Shown here: positions 12,319-18,151 of the stretch, in pieces
How the letters are laid out: every line of letters starts with the position of its first letter
Position numbering within the stretch: position 1 is the stretch's first letter
Source: Deltaproteobacteria bacterium
Lineage (GTDB): Bacteria; Myxococcota_A; Polyangia; Polyangiales; Houyiibacteriaceae
Direction of reading: 5' to 3'
Length of the DNA stretch: 64,000 nt
Assembly: GCA_017644045.1 (NCBI GenBank)
Contig: JAEPMI010000005.1
Location: 124,001 to 188,000, forward strand
Notes under the pieces: model-generated
Database searches by the model: none
Told to the model about the DNA's origin: nothing
What the model saw: the letters and a program-made list of their open reading frames with translations, nothing else
Made by a program: the position numbers and the translations under genes

Positions 12319-12522
12319 ATGACACCGGCCACCTGGTCTGGCGGTGTCGCGCGGTCGTTCGAAGAGGCCGACCAGCTGGACCTCGATTACTGGCTCGAGG
12401 TCCCTCCGGCCCAGCGCATCGCCATGGTTTGGACGCTGGTCGAAGACGTGCTCTCGCTACGAGGTGACGATGGAGCTCCACCCCGACTTCAGCGATCGGT
12501 TGGCGGCGTTCGTCACCGCTGA
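12319..12522 (+). CDS. Small antitoxin-like protein (partner of a nucleotidyltransferase)
   Basis: From the ATG at 12319 the product has 67 residues, with the segments FEEADQLDLDYWLEVPP and a terminal RLQRSVGGVRHR. It resembles small proteins that I associate with the gene just upstream of AbiEii/DUF6036-type nucleotidyltransferases in delta-type proteobacteria, where the two reading frames overlap. A frame opening at 12471 does begin like such a nucleotidyltransferase, but only about 21 codons survive. This protein therefore seems to be an orphan of a broken two-gene pair. The family link comes from memory of sequence style and is moderately secure. Confidence 0.6.
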   Translation: MTPATWSGGVARSFEEADQLDLDYWLEVPPAQRIAMVWTLVEDVLSLRGDDGAPPRLQRSVGGVRHR

Positions 12523-12533
12523 GGTCCGCTTCA
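12471..12533 (+). pseudogene. Stub of a nucleotidyltransferase (toxin-like) gene
   Basis: After a plausible ribosome-binding site (GAGG seven bases upstream), an ATG at 12471 encodes MELHPDFSDRLAAFVTAEVR. This is the typical opening of DUF6036-like nucleotidyltransferases (LHPDF..LLxAFxxxxVRFLVVGGYA). The expected GGxA/DxD active-site region never appears. Instead the frame runs antisense through the Uma2 gene. The start overlaps the 67-residue upstream gene by 52 bp, as in intact pairs of this kind. The remainder was probably lost by deletion or replacement near 12533. Confidence 0.55.
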
Positions 12534-12568
12534 CTCCTTCTTGGCGGCGACGCAGTGAGCCTCAGAAG

Positions 12569-13138
12569 CTACGCGGGCAAGGACTCGGTGCGCTCATAGA
12601 TGGCGTCGAGTGGGAGCGACACTCCCGACAGCTCCACCTCGCCGTGCGGGCCGGAATCCACGAGCTTCCAGCTCCCATCACCCTGGCGAGTCACCGTCGT
12701 CACGACCCGTTCCTCGACGTGCACGAAGAGCAACTCACGGACGGAAGGGATCCTGCGGTAGTGCCCCAACTTGGCCCCGAGGTCGTGGTCGATCGTCGAC
12801 TGGGACAGCACCTCGACGACAGCGCTCGGGTTGCAGAGCGAGGCCGGTCGCGCGGTCGTGTCGAAGCGCGGCTCATCACACACGATGACGATGTCAGGGT
12901 AGACGTAGCTCTCGGTCGCCTCGACCTGCACCCGCTGGTCCTGAGAGAAGACGTGGCACGGCCCGTGTCGCAGATCGGCGTTGAGGGCAAATGCGATGTT
13001 GGTGACAATCCGATTGTGCCGAGGGGAAGCCCCCGCCATCGCCACGACCGTGCCGTTCAGCAGCTCGAGCTTGCCCTCCGCCTCGGCGTCGAGCGCGAGG
13101 TACTCCGCGACCGTCGTCTCTGAAGCCGGCGCCTGCAC
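12569..13138 (-). CDS. Uma2-family (PD-(D/E)XK-like) protein
   Basis: The GTG at 13138 gives 189 residues, the usual Uma2 length, starting just before TVAEYLALDAEAEGKLELLNG. An ATG at 13204 would add 22 residues without family resemblance. Characteristic segments are YVYPDIVIVCDEPRF, NPSAVVEVLSQST and DLGAKLGHYRRIPSVRELLFV. The Asp of PDI and the Glu of VEVLS with the following Lys/Tyr region form the restriction-endonuclease-like site. Uma2 proteins are very abundant in multicellular bacteria, their biological role is unresolved, and they often sit in variable DNA, as here. Confidence 0.85.
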   Translation of the reverse strand: MQAPASETTVAEYLALDAEAEGKLELLNGTVVAMAGASPRHNRIVTNIAFALNADLRHGPCHVFSQDQRVQVEATESYVYPDIVIVCDEPRFDTTARPASLCNPSAVVEVLSQSTIDHDLGAKLGHYRRIPSVRELLFVHVEERVVTTVTRQGDGSWKLVDSGPHGEVELSGVSLPLDAIYERTESLPA

Positions 13139-13202
13139 CCCTGTACTATCGCGCGCTTCCCCCCGAGCGTCGACCCTCGACGTCAGAAGCCGCCATACTC
13201 GC

Positions 13203-13509
13203 ATGGTGGATAGCGGCAATTCCCCAGCATGGGCGACCGAACGCATCGAGATCGCAGCCCCGGACCCGGAGTGGCTGCACCAGGGTCACGCCCTGTGCCG
13301 CCGACTCGAGACGCTCCTCGGCCGGTGTCCAACATCCCCAAGACAGAGAAGCCTACTCCGAGGGCAAGAAGCCGATCACGGGCGCCGACGCGAAGGCGGG
13401 CATCGACTCGCTCCGCGCGTCGCTCGAGACGAGGCAACGAGACCTTCCAGGTAGGCCCCGCGACCCTCGGGACCACCATCCCAGCCCGACCCGCGTCGAC
13501 GCCGTCTGA
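13203..13509 (+). pseudogene. GrpB-family gene with internal deletion and frameshift
   Basis: The ATG at 13203 begins a product whose residues ERIEIAAPDPEW and the following LETLLG match the N-terminus of GrpB/UPF0157 proteins. After about 40 codons the homology stops. In another frame, from 13327, the peptide HPQDREAYSEGKKPI matches the GrpB C-terminal motif (roughly HpxDReaYtxxKxxFI) and runs on to a stop at 13507-13509. About 110 central codons, including the nucleotidyltransferase-like core, are absent. This fills most of the 305-bp stretch between the Uma2 gene and the next lipoprotein gene. Confidence 0.6.
13469..13509 (+). repeat. Right copy of the short dispersed repeat
   Basis: The bases at 13483-13503 are identical to 12223-12243, with a further GGGACC block upstream and TCTGA downstream. 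The copy lies at the very end of the broken GrpB frame and supplies its terminal residues and stop, so the repeat may have taken part in the rearrangement. Confidence 0.75.
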
Positions 13510-13551
13510 GGGCGGTGGAAGAACGAGCGCGAGCGCTCGTAGAATGCACTC

Positions 13552-13986
13552 GTGAACACCGTCGCTCGCGCCGTGGTCTGGTCCGCTCTCTGGCTCGTCG
13601 CCTGCTCGGGCGCATCGGCACCCGCGACCGAGGGGCAGCCCACGCCGGAGGAGCCGACGACCAGCGAGGAGCCGACGGTGCAACCGACCCCGGACGATAC
13701 GACCGACGAGCCGTCCTGCGATGACGGTCCGAGCCCGTGGGGCAACTCGGTCCCCGACGACGACATCCGCGAGGACTCGTGCGCACAGACCGCCCACGCA
13801 CCGGGTCCGCCATGCGAGACCAACTCGGACTGCGGCATCTGCCACGACGGCTCCGACTGCGGCCGACCAGCCAACCGCGAAGAGATCGAGCGCCTCGGCG
13901 GTCAGTGCTGTCAGCAGGACGCCGCCCAGTGCGAGTACGCCGTGGTCCGCTGCTGCGCGGGCCACTGCCGGATCACCGGCGACTGA
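13552..13986 (+). CDS. Cys-rich lipoprotein, 144 aa
   Basis: Starting at GTG 13552, the product has a signal peptide with lipobox LVAC (Cys18). A Thr/Pro/Glu-rich spacer carries three EEPT-like repeats, and a C-terminal Cys-rich domain ends QCCQQDAAQCEYAVVRCC and a final CRITGD. About fourteen cysteines in 144 residues suggest a disulfide-stabilised extracellular module. The last 35 residues are repeated, with an out-of-frame deletion, 400 bp downstream. No known domain was recognised. Confidence 0.75.
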   Translation: MNTVARAVVWSALWLVACSGASAPATEGQPTPEEPTTSEEPTVQPTPDDTTDEPSCDDGPSPWGNSVPDDDIREDSCAQTAHAPGPPCETNSDCGICHDGSDCGRPANREEIERLGGQCCQQDAAQCEYAVVRCCAGHCRITGD

Positions 13987-14004
13987 CCCACCGGAGACGG
14001 TCAC

Positions 14005-14259
14005 CTACTCGCAGAGGTCTTCGCAGGCTCCGTAGGCGTCTCGGTCCTGGGCCCGACCGATGCACTCGAGCACCGCGTCGCCGTTGCTGCACTCGCCTCG
14101 GAGGTCGGCCACGAACGTTTCGCAGGTCGCGCGGTCGTCCACACCCTCGAAGCCCTTGTCGATGATGTGGTCGCACACGTCGCCACCTCCTCCGCCATCA
14201 CAGCCGAGGACGAAGGAGAGAAGGCCAGCGGTCAGGAGCGAAAATAGGGTGCGGTTCAT
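14005..14259 (-). CDS. Small Cys-rich lipoprotein, 84 aa
   Basis: The ATG at 14259 gives a short exported lipoprotein (lipobox FVLGC, Cys20) with a Gly run after the Cys and six further cysteines in the mature part, including ATCETF, ECSN, LECIG and ACEDLCE. The paired spacing suggests a small disulfide-bonded helical domain, common among myxobacterial lipoproteins. It is convergent with the preceding lipoprotein gene and is flanked on its other side by a duplicated fragment of that gene. Confidence 0.7.
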   Translation of the reverse strand: MNRTLFSLLTAGLLSFVLGCDGGGGGDVCDHIIDKGFEGVDDRATCETFVADLRGECSNGDAVLECIGRAQDRDAYGACEDLCE

Positions 14260-14282
14260 GAGCGCACCATACCGTGCGAGGA

Positions 14283-14400
14283 GACGCCCCAGCCTGCGAC
14301 CGACCAACTCGGCAGGCAGTGCTGCCAGGAAGACGCCGCCGAGTGCGAGCCCTTCGCCGTCCGCTGCTGCGACGGACGCTGCCGCATCACCAGCGACTGA
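14283..14400 (+). pseudogene. Partial duplicate of the upstream Cys-rich lipoprotein 3' end
   Basis: Read in one frame, 14300-14400 encodes QLGRQCCQEDAAECEPFAV and ends RCRITSD-stop. It closely matches the C-terminus of the lipoprotein at 13552-13986 (QCCQQDAAQCEYAVV, CRITGD). Relative to that gene, about 23 bases before the QCC segment are missing, which breaks the frame, and there is no start or signal sequence. It is a decayed copy or the remains of a second paralogue. Confidence 0.65.
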
Positions 14401-14407
14401 GCGAGCT

Positions 14408-14836
14408 TCAAGGAGCGGCGAAGCGCTCCTCGTATGCATTCAGCATCGTTCGATAGACACGCATGTTCGGACGATAGCGTCGAAAGAACTCGGTGTCGTC
14501 GCCGTTCAGAACCTTGGAGAGGGCGGCGGCCATCCCAGGCGATCGACTCATGCCCGCATCGCAGTGCAGGACGACGCGGGTGATCTCGTCGCCGAGACCG
14601 AGCACCAACGCCCAGACCCGCGCGGCGTCGTCCGCCGCGAAGAGGTCACTCTCCGAGTAGCCCTCGATGACGGAATCCACGTCGGGAAACGATAGACGTA
14701 AGATCTCTCTGCACATCGGGCCCTGCGGGATCCGAGCTTGGTCGTCCGCGGTCGTCGTAATCGAGATGACCACGTGCGGCTGGTCGTGGGGCGGTACCCG
14801 CTCGATGGCGGGTCGGCTGTACACGAAGAACTCCAC
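14408..14836 (-). CDS. Dual-specificity / tyrosine phosphatase-like protein
   Basis: The 142-residue protein carries the CX5R phosphatase loop H91-C92-DAGMS-R98-S in its second half, following a VVLH strand, as in cysteine-based phosphatases. The upstream segment with conserved Asp residues (DVDSVIEGYSESD) may provide the general acid. It is short and has no other domains. Similar stand-alone proteins occur in phages and bacteria, often next to variable DNA. Substrate (phosphoprotein, phosphoinositide or RNA cap-like) is unknown. Confidence 0.75.
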   Translation of the reverse strand: MEFFVYSRPAIERVPPHDQPHVVISITTTADDQARIPQGPMCREILRLSFPDVDSVIEGYSESDLFAADDAARVWALVLGLGDEITRVVLHCDAGMSRSPGMAAALSKVLNGDDTEFFRRYRPNMRVYRTMLNAYEERFAAP

Positions 14837-14884
14837 CCGCCGACCCTAGCCACGGACGCGGTTGGAGGCCACGGCCTCGGCGCG

Positions 14885-15622
14885 TCACCCGCCCGGGGGC
14901 TTCGGGCGCTTGCGCACGCGCCACCACGCGACGATGGCGAGCAGGACGACGAAGACCGAGGCACCCACGAACGACCAGCGCTCGAAGCGGGTCCAGCCGG
15001 GGACCTTCACTCTCAGCGAGACGGCGTCGGGCGCGGCTCGCGAATCGTTGCCGTAGTAGAAGTCCTCGACGAGCTCGGCGTCGGCCTCGAGCTCCGCGCC
15101 GGGGCCTGCCGCGAGCACCTCGACCGGTGCCTCGGCGGTGAGGCGCACGTCGGTCCGCTCGAGCGACTCGAGGCGCATCGCGTCGGTCAGCACGATCACG
15201 TGCTCTCCGCCATCGAGCTCGTGGTTCGCGACCATCTCCACGGTGCCGGTGACCGGGCGGACCTCGCCGAGCGGGTCGAAGTAGGCCTCGCCCCACGTGA
15301 GCGTCACCGCCTCTCCGTCGATGCTCACCGGCAGATCGGTTTGCAGGCCATCCGCCCAAGCCGCCATGTAGGCGTCGGCCTCGGCCTGGGTCACGATGCC
15401 GTCCTCGTCGCCGTCCGCGCGCTCGAGAATGGTCCGCATCTCGGCGGGCCCGAGGGTCAACGAAACGACGAAGCGCGCGCCGGTCGGCGCCACCTCGATC
15501 TTGAGATAGCGCTCGGCGCGCACGACGTCGTGTCCGAGGTGCGCCGAAGCCGGCGCGGCGCTCGCGAGGAGCAGTGCCCCCGCGAGCAGGACCCGCAGGT
15601 CAGGCCTCGGCGGCGGCGGCAT
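14885..15622 (-). CDS. Exported single-pass membrane protein with an EF-hand-like loop
   Basis: From the Met at 15622 (an alternative lies at 15631) the product has about 245 residues. It has a cleavable signal (LLAGALLLASAAPASA), a beta-rich extracytoplasmic domain, a calcium-loop-like DGDEDGIVTQAEAD near residue 70, and a C-terminal membrane helix (FVGASVFVVLLAIVAWW) followed by a basic tail. The start overlaps the end of the upstream aminopeptidase gene by 23 bp, so they are cotranscribed. The HLGHDVVRAERYLKIEV opening resembles secreted proteins found beside HupE-like or metal-related membrane proteins, but I cannot assign a function. Confidence 0.7.
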   Translation of the reverse strand: MPPPPRPDLRVLLAGALLLASAAPASAHLGHDVVRAERYLKIEVAPTGARFVVSLTLGPAEMRTILERADGDEDGIVTQAEADAYMAAWADGLQTDLPVSIDGEAVTLTWGEAYFDPLGEVRPVTGTVEMVANHELDGGEHVIVLTDAMRLESLERTDVRLTAEAPVEVLAAGPGAELEADAELVEDFYYGNDSRAAPDAVSLRVKVPGWTRFERWSFVGASVFVVLLAIVAWWRVRKRPKPPGG

Positions 15623-17120
15623 CGCCGCCATCCTCGTCGCCCACGGTGTCGAGGGCGAGGTACTCGAGGAAGCGAACGGCAGTGGCCACGCCGAAGCCGG
15701 TGCCACCCTTCGGGGCGCGGCCGTGCGGGCTGTCGTTGAAGGCCGGACCGGCGATGTCGAGGTGGAGCCAGTTGGAGTTGCCCACGAACTCCTTGAGGAA
15801 GAGCGCGGCGGTGATCGAGCCACCGTAGCTCGAGCCGGTGTGCTTCACGTCGGCGACGAAGCTGTCGAGCGTCTTCCGCAGGTCGGTGTCGAGCGGCATG
15901 CGCCAGAACTTCTCGTCCGCGATCTCCGCGGCGGTGGAGTAGCCCTGCGCGAAGTCGTCGTCGTCGGTGTAGAGGCCCGCGCGGTGCGCGCCGAGGGCGA
16001 CCATGCACGCGCCCGTGAGGGTGGCGTGGGTCACCAGGTAGTCCGCCTTCACGTTCTCGACGGCCCAGGCGAGGCAGTCGGCGAGGACCAGGCGGCCCTC
16101 CGCGTCGGTGTTGATGATCTCGACGGTCTTGCCATTGAGCGAGGTGAACACGTCACCGGGGCGGTAGGCCGCGGCGCCGGTCATGTTTTCGGTCGAGCCG
16201 ATGATCGCGTGGACCTCGACCGGGAGCTGCAGGCGCGCGGCCGCGAGCACGAGGCCAAGGGTCGCGGCACCGCCGGCCATGTCGCACTTCATGTCGATCA
16301 TGGACTTCGGCGGCTTCAGGCAGAGTCCGCCCGCGTCGAAGGTCAGGCCCTTACCGACGAAGCAGACCTTCTGCTGCGCCTTCTCGGGCGTGTAGGCGAT
16401 GTGGATGAAGCGGGGCTCGATGGCGCTGCCGGCGTTCACCGCGAGGAAGAGGTTCATCCCCGCCTTCTCGATCTGCTTCTTGTTCCAGATCGTGACCTTC
16501 AGGCCGAGCTTCTCCGCCTCTTCCTTGGAGATGTCCGCCAGGGTGAGCGGGTTCATGTCGTTGGGCGGACCGTTGACCAGGTCGCGCGCGAGGTTGACGG
16601 ACTCGGCGACCGCCATGCCGTCCTTGATCGCCTTGCGGAGGCCCTTGTCCTTGGCGTCCGACACCAGGAGCGCGGCGCGGCTGAGCCCACCCTTCGGGCG
16701 GCGGGTGCCGGTCTTGTACTGCTTGTAGCGGTAAGCGCCCTGCTCGAGCGCTTCGGTGGCGGCGCGCACGGTCGCCGGTGAAACGTCCGGCAACACCAGC
16801 GCGGCGCTCTTCTGGCGCGAGGAGGCCTTGGCCGCCTGGTGGGCGACCATGCGGGTCGCCTCGACGTCGCTCGACTTGGAGCCGACGCCGACGAGGAGGA
16901 TCCACTTGGCCTTCACGCGACCACGCGCCGGGACCTTGAGGGTCTGGTTCGGCTTGGCGTTGAAGCCTTCGTCCTTGAACCAGTCGGTCAGCACCCCGCC
17001 GAGCGCCTTGTCGAGGCTGCTCAGCACCTCGTCCTTGTCGAACTTCTTCGACCGCACGCCGATGGCGAGAAGGTCGACAGCTGCTGCTTTCGGGGCGTCG
17101 GTCGAGAGCGTAATTCGCAT
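15600..17120 (-). CDS. pepA: Leucyl aminopeptidase (M17)
   Basis: The 506-residue enzyme has the full M17 signature: Lys257 and Asp262 in GKGLTFDAGG, Asp280 in the DMAGGAA segment, and NTDAEGRL (337-344) with the metal ligands Asp339 and Glu341 and the active-site Arg343. It forms hexamers that remove N-terminal residues from peptides in the cytoplasm, and some homologues also bind DNA. An acidic/Ala-rich tail (DEDGGDAAAAEA) is extra. The next gene in the operon, a membrane-anchored EF-hand-like protein, overlaps its 3' end. Confidence 0.95.
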   Translation of the reverse strand: MRITLSTDAPKAAAVDLLAIGVRSKKFDKDEVLSSLDKALGGVLTDWFKDEGFNAKPNQTLKVPARGRVKAKWILLVGVGSKSSDVEATRMVAHQAAKASSRQKSAALVLPDVSPATVRAATEALEQGAYRYKQYKTGTRRPKGGLSRAALLVSDAKDKGLRKAIKDGMAVAESVNLARDLVNGPPNDMNPLTLADISKEEAEKLGLKVTIWNKKQIEKAGMNLFLAVNAGSAIEPRFIHIAYTPEKAQQKVCFVGKGLTFDAGGLCLKPPKSMIDMKCDMAGGAATLGLVLAAARLQLPVEVHAIIGSTENMTGAAAYRPGDVFTSLNGKTVEIINTDAEGRLVLADCLAWAVENVKADYLVTHATLTGACMVALGAHRAGLYTDDDDFAQGYSTAAEIADEKFWRMPLDTDLRKTLDSFVADVKHTGSSYGGSITAALFLKEFVGNSNWLHLDIAGPAFNDSPHGRAPKGGTGFGVATAVRFLEYLALDTVGDEDGGDAAAAEA

Positions 17121-17251
17121 GGTCCTCCAAAGCGGCGTCTACGCGGCCGCGGGGGCGGACATTGGCATCAACGCGCCGATTTCTCAAGGGCGGGGTGGGC
17201 CCTGCGAGATCGCACGCGTGACGCAGTGCGGCACCGGCGACCGCCGGCGGA

Positions 17252-17275
17252 ACCGCCACCGTGGCGTGGCGGTGT
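17252..17275. other. Hairpin in the divergent intergenic region
   Basis: An eight-base stem (ACCGCCAC paired with GTGGCGGT) with a short loop lies in the 259-bp region between the divergent pepA and the small gene at 17380. It is compatible with a regulatory or leader structure. No promoter could be assigned with certainty here. Confidence 0.35.
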
Positions 17276-17379
17276 CGTTCGAAAGGCTCGACGTCACCGC
17301 CGGATTCGAGCGGCACGCCACTTGAAGTCTCTCCTCCCGACGGCAGCCACGTCGGCCGCCACCACCCCGAGGAGGAACC

Positions 17380-17640
17380 ATGAGAGCCGAAACCACCCCC
17401 CGTTCGGGCAACGCCAACTGGCGCCCCGTCTATGGCGTCGTCGAACGCGACGGACGCACCTACTGGCCGCGCATCGGCATCGCCTTCGACAACGCGGACG
17501 GCAGCGTGACCGTGAAGCTCAACGCGATTCCGGTCGGCGGGAAGCTGCAGATCCAGGACCGCAAGGAGCACGACGACCAGCCGCCGCGCTCGGGCCGCGT
17601 CCTGCGCGTGCACGGCCAGAAGGACCTGGTCGGAGGCTGA
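17380..17640 (+). CDS. Small conserved-looking protein, 86 aa
   Basis: A strong ribosome-binding site (GAGGAGGAA at 17369-17377) precedes the ATG. The product is a small beta-type protein with NWRPVYGVVERDG, GRTYWPRIGIAF and a KLNAIPVGGKLQI strand, without signal or membrane segment. It looks like a single-domain, possibly nucleic-acid- or ligand-binding barrel, but I cannot name the family. The stop codon sits in the loop of a perfect hairpin. The next gene (HhH protein) follows after an A/C-rich leader. Confidence 0.75.
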   Translation: MRAETTPRSGNANWRPVYGVVERDGRTYWPRIGIAFDNADGSVTVKLNAIPVGGKLQIQDRKEHDDQPPRSGRVLRVHGQKDLVGG

Positions 17641-17649
17641 CCTCCGACC
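17628..17649. terminator. Perfect 9-bp hairpin with the stop codon in its loop
   Basis: GGTCGGAGG (17628-17636) pairs exactly with CCTCCGACC (17641-17649). The four-base loop CTGA contains the TGA stop of the preceding gene. A ribosome reaching the stop would cover this hairpin, so any terminator or stability function should depend on translation. Confidence 0.55.
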
Positions 17650-17702
17650 GCCAACGAACACCCAAACCAACCAACACCAAACACCAACACCGAACACCCG
17701 CT
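17650..17702 (+). promoter_or_regulatory. G-poor A/C-rich leader (possible Rho-loading or unstructured 5' UTR)
   Basis: Between the hairpin and the HhH gene, about 50 bases consist almost only of A and C, mostly CCAA/ACAC words, in an otherwise GC-rich and structured genome. Such C-rich, G-poor RNA is typical of Rho utilisation sites and of unstructured translation-enhancing leaders. Either role is inferred from composition alone. Confidence 0.35.
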
Positions 17703-17719
17703 ACGGCGGGAGAAGAGAA

Positions 17720-18082
17720 ATGAACATGACCAACGACAACACCCTCGCCCTTCGCTCCGACCGTCGCGCCAGCCGCTGGCTCCGCGGCCTGCTCATGGCC
17801 TGCTTCGCCGGCCTACTGAGCTTCGCGTCCATCCAGCCGGTCAGCGCGCAGGACGACGACGACGCCCCGCAGGCTCAGGAGATGAGCCTGGTCGACCTCA
17901 ACACCGCCACCGAGGCCGAGCTCGTCTCGCTCCCCGGCATCGGTCCGAGCAAGGCGCGCGCGATCATCGAGCGCCGCGACAACCGGCCCTTCCGCCGCGT
18001 CGCCGAGATCATGCGCGTCCGCGGGATCGGTCGGGCGACCTTCCGCGCGCTCCGCGATCGCCTCACGGTCTCGCAGCCCTGA
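17720..18082 (+). CDS. Exported ComEA-like helix-hairpin-helix protein
   Basis: The 120-residue protein has a signal peptide (about 1-43, cleavage after VSA), an acidic spacer, and a pair of helix-hairpin-helix motifs: LNTATEAELVSLPGIGPSKA (60-79) and RVRGIGRATFRAL. This is the ComEA DNA-binding domain. In competent bacteria ComEA binds incoming double-stranded DNA in the periplasm. Stand-alone ComEA-like proteins also occur in species with no demonstrated competence. A ribosome-binding site (GGGAGAAG) lies about 10 bases upstream. A ComM-like gene is also present in this window (51 kb). Confidence 0.85.
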   Translation: MNMTNDNTLALRSDRRASRWLRGLLMACFAGLLSFASIQPVSAQDDDDAPQAQEMSLVDLNTATEAELVSLPGIGPSKARAIIERRDNRPFRRVAEIMRVRGIGRATFRALRDRLTVSQP

Positions 18083-18151
18083 GCGGAACCCCCGCGTCGG
18101 CGCCCGGCCCCTCTCGTGGGGTCGGGCGTTCGACGTCCGAGTGCCGGACGT

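Noticed and set aside
12344-13123. A 259-codon plus-strand frame continuing from the nucleotidyltransferase stub
   Set aside because: After about 21 codons it is antisense to the Uma2 gene and shows no nucleotidyltransferase motifs, so only the first part is treated as a remnant.
17305-17325. A sigma-54-like promoter (GGCAC-N5-TTG) upstream of the 86-residue protein
   Set aside because: The -12 element reads GA instead of the essential GC, so it does not meet the consensus.
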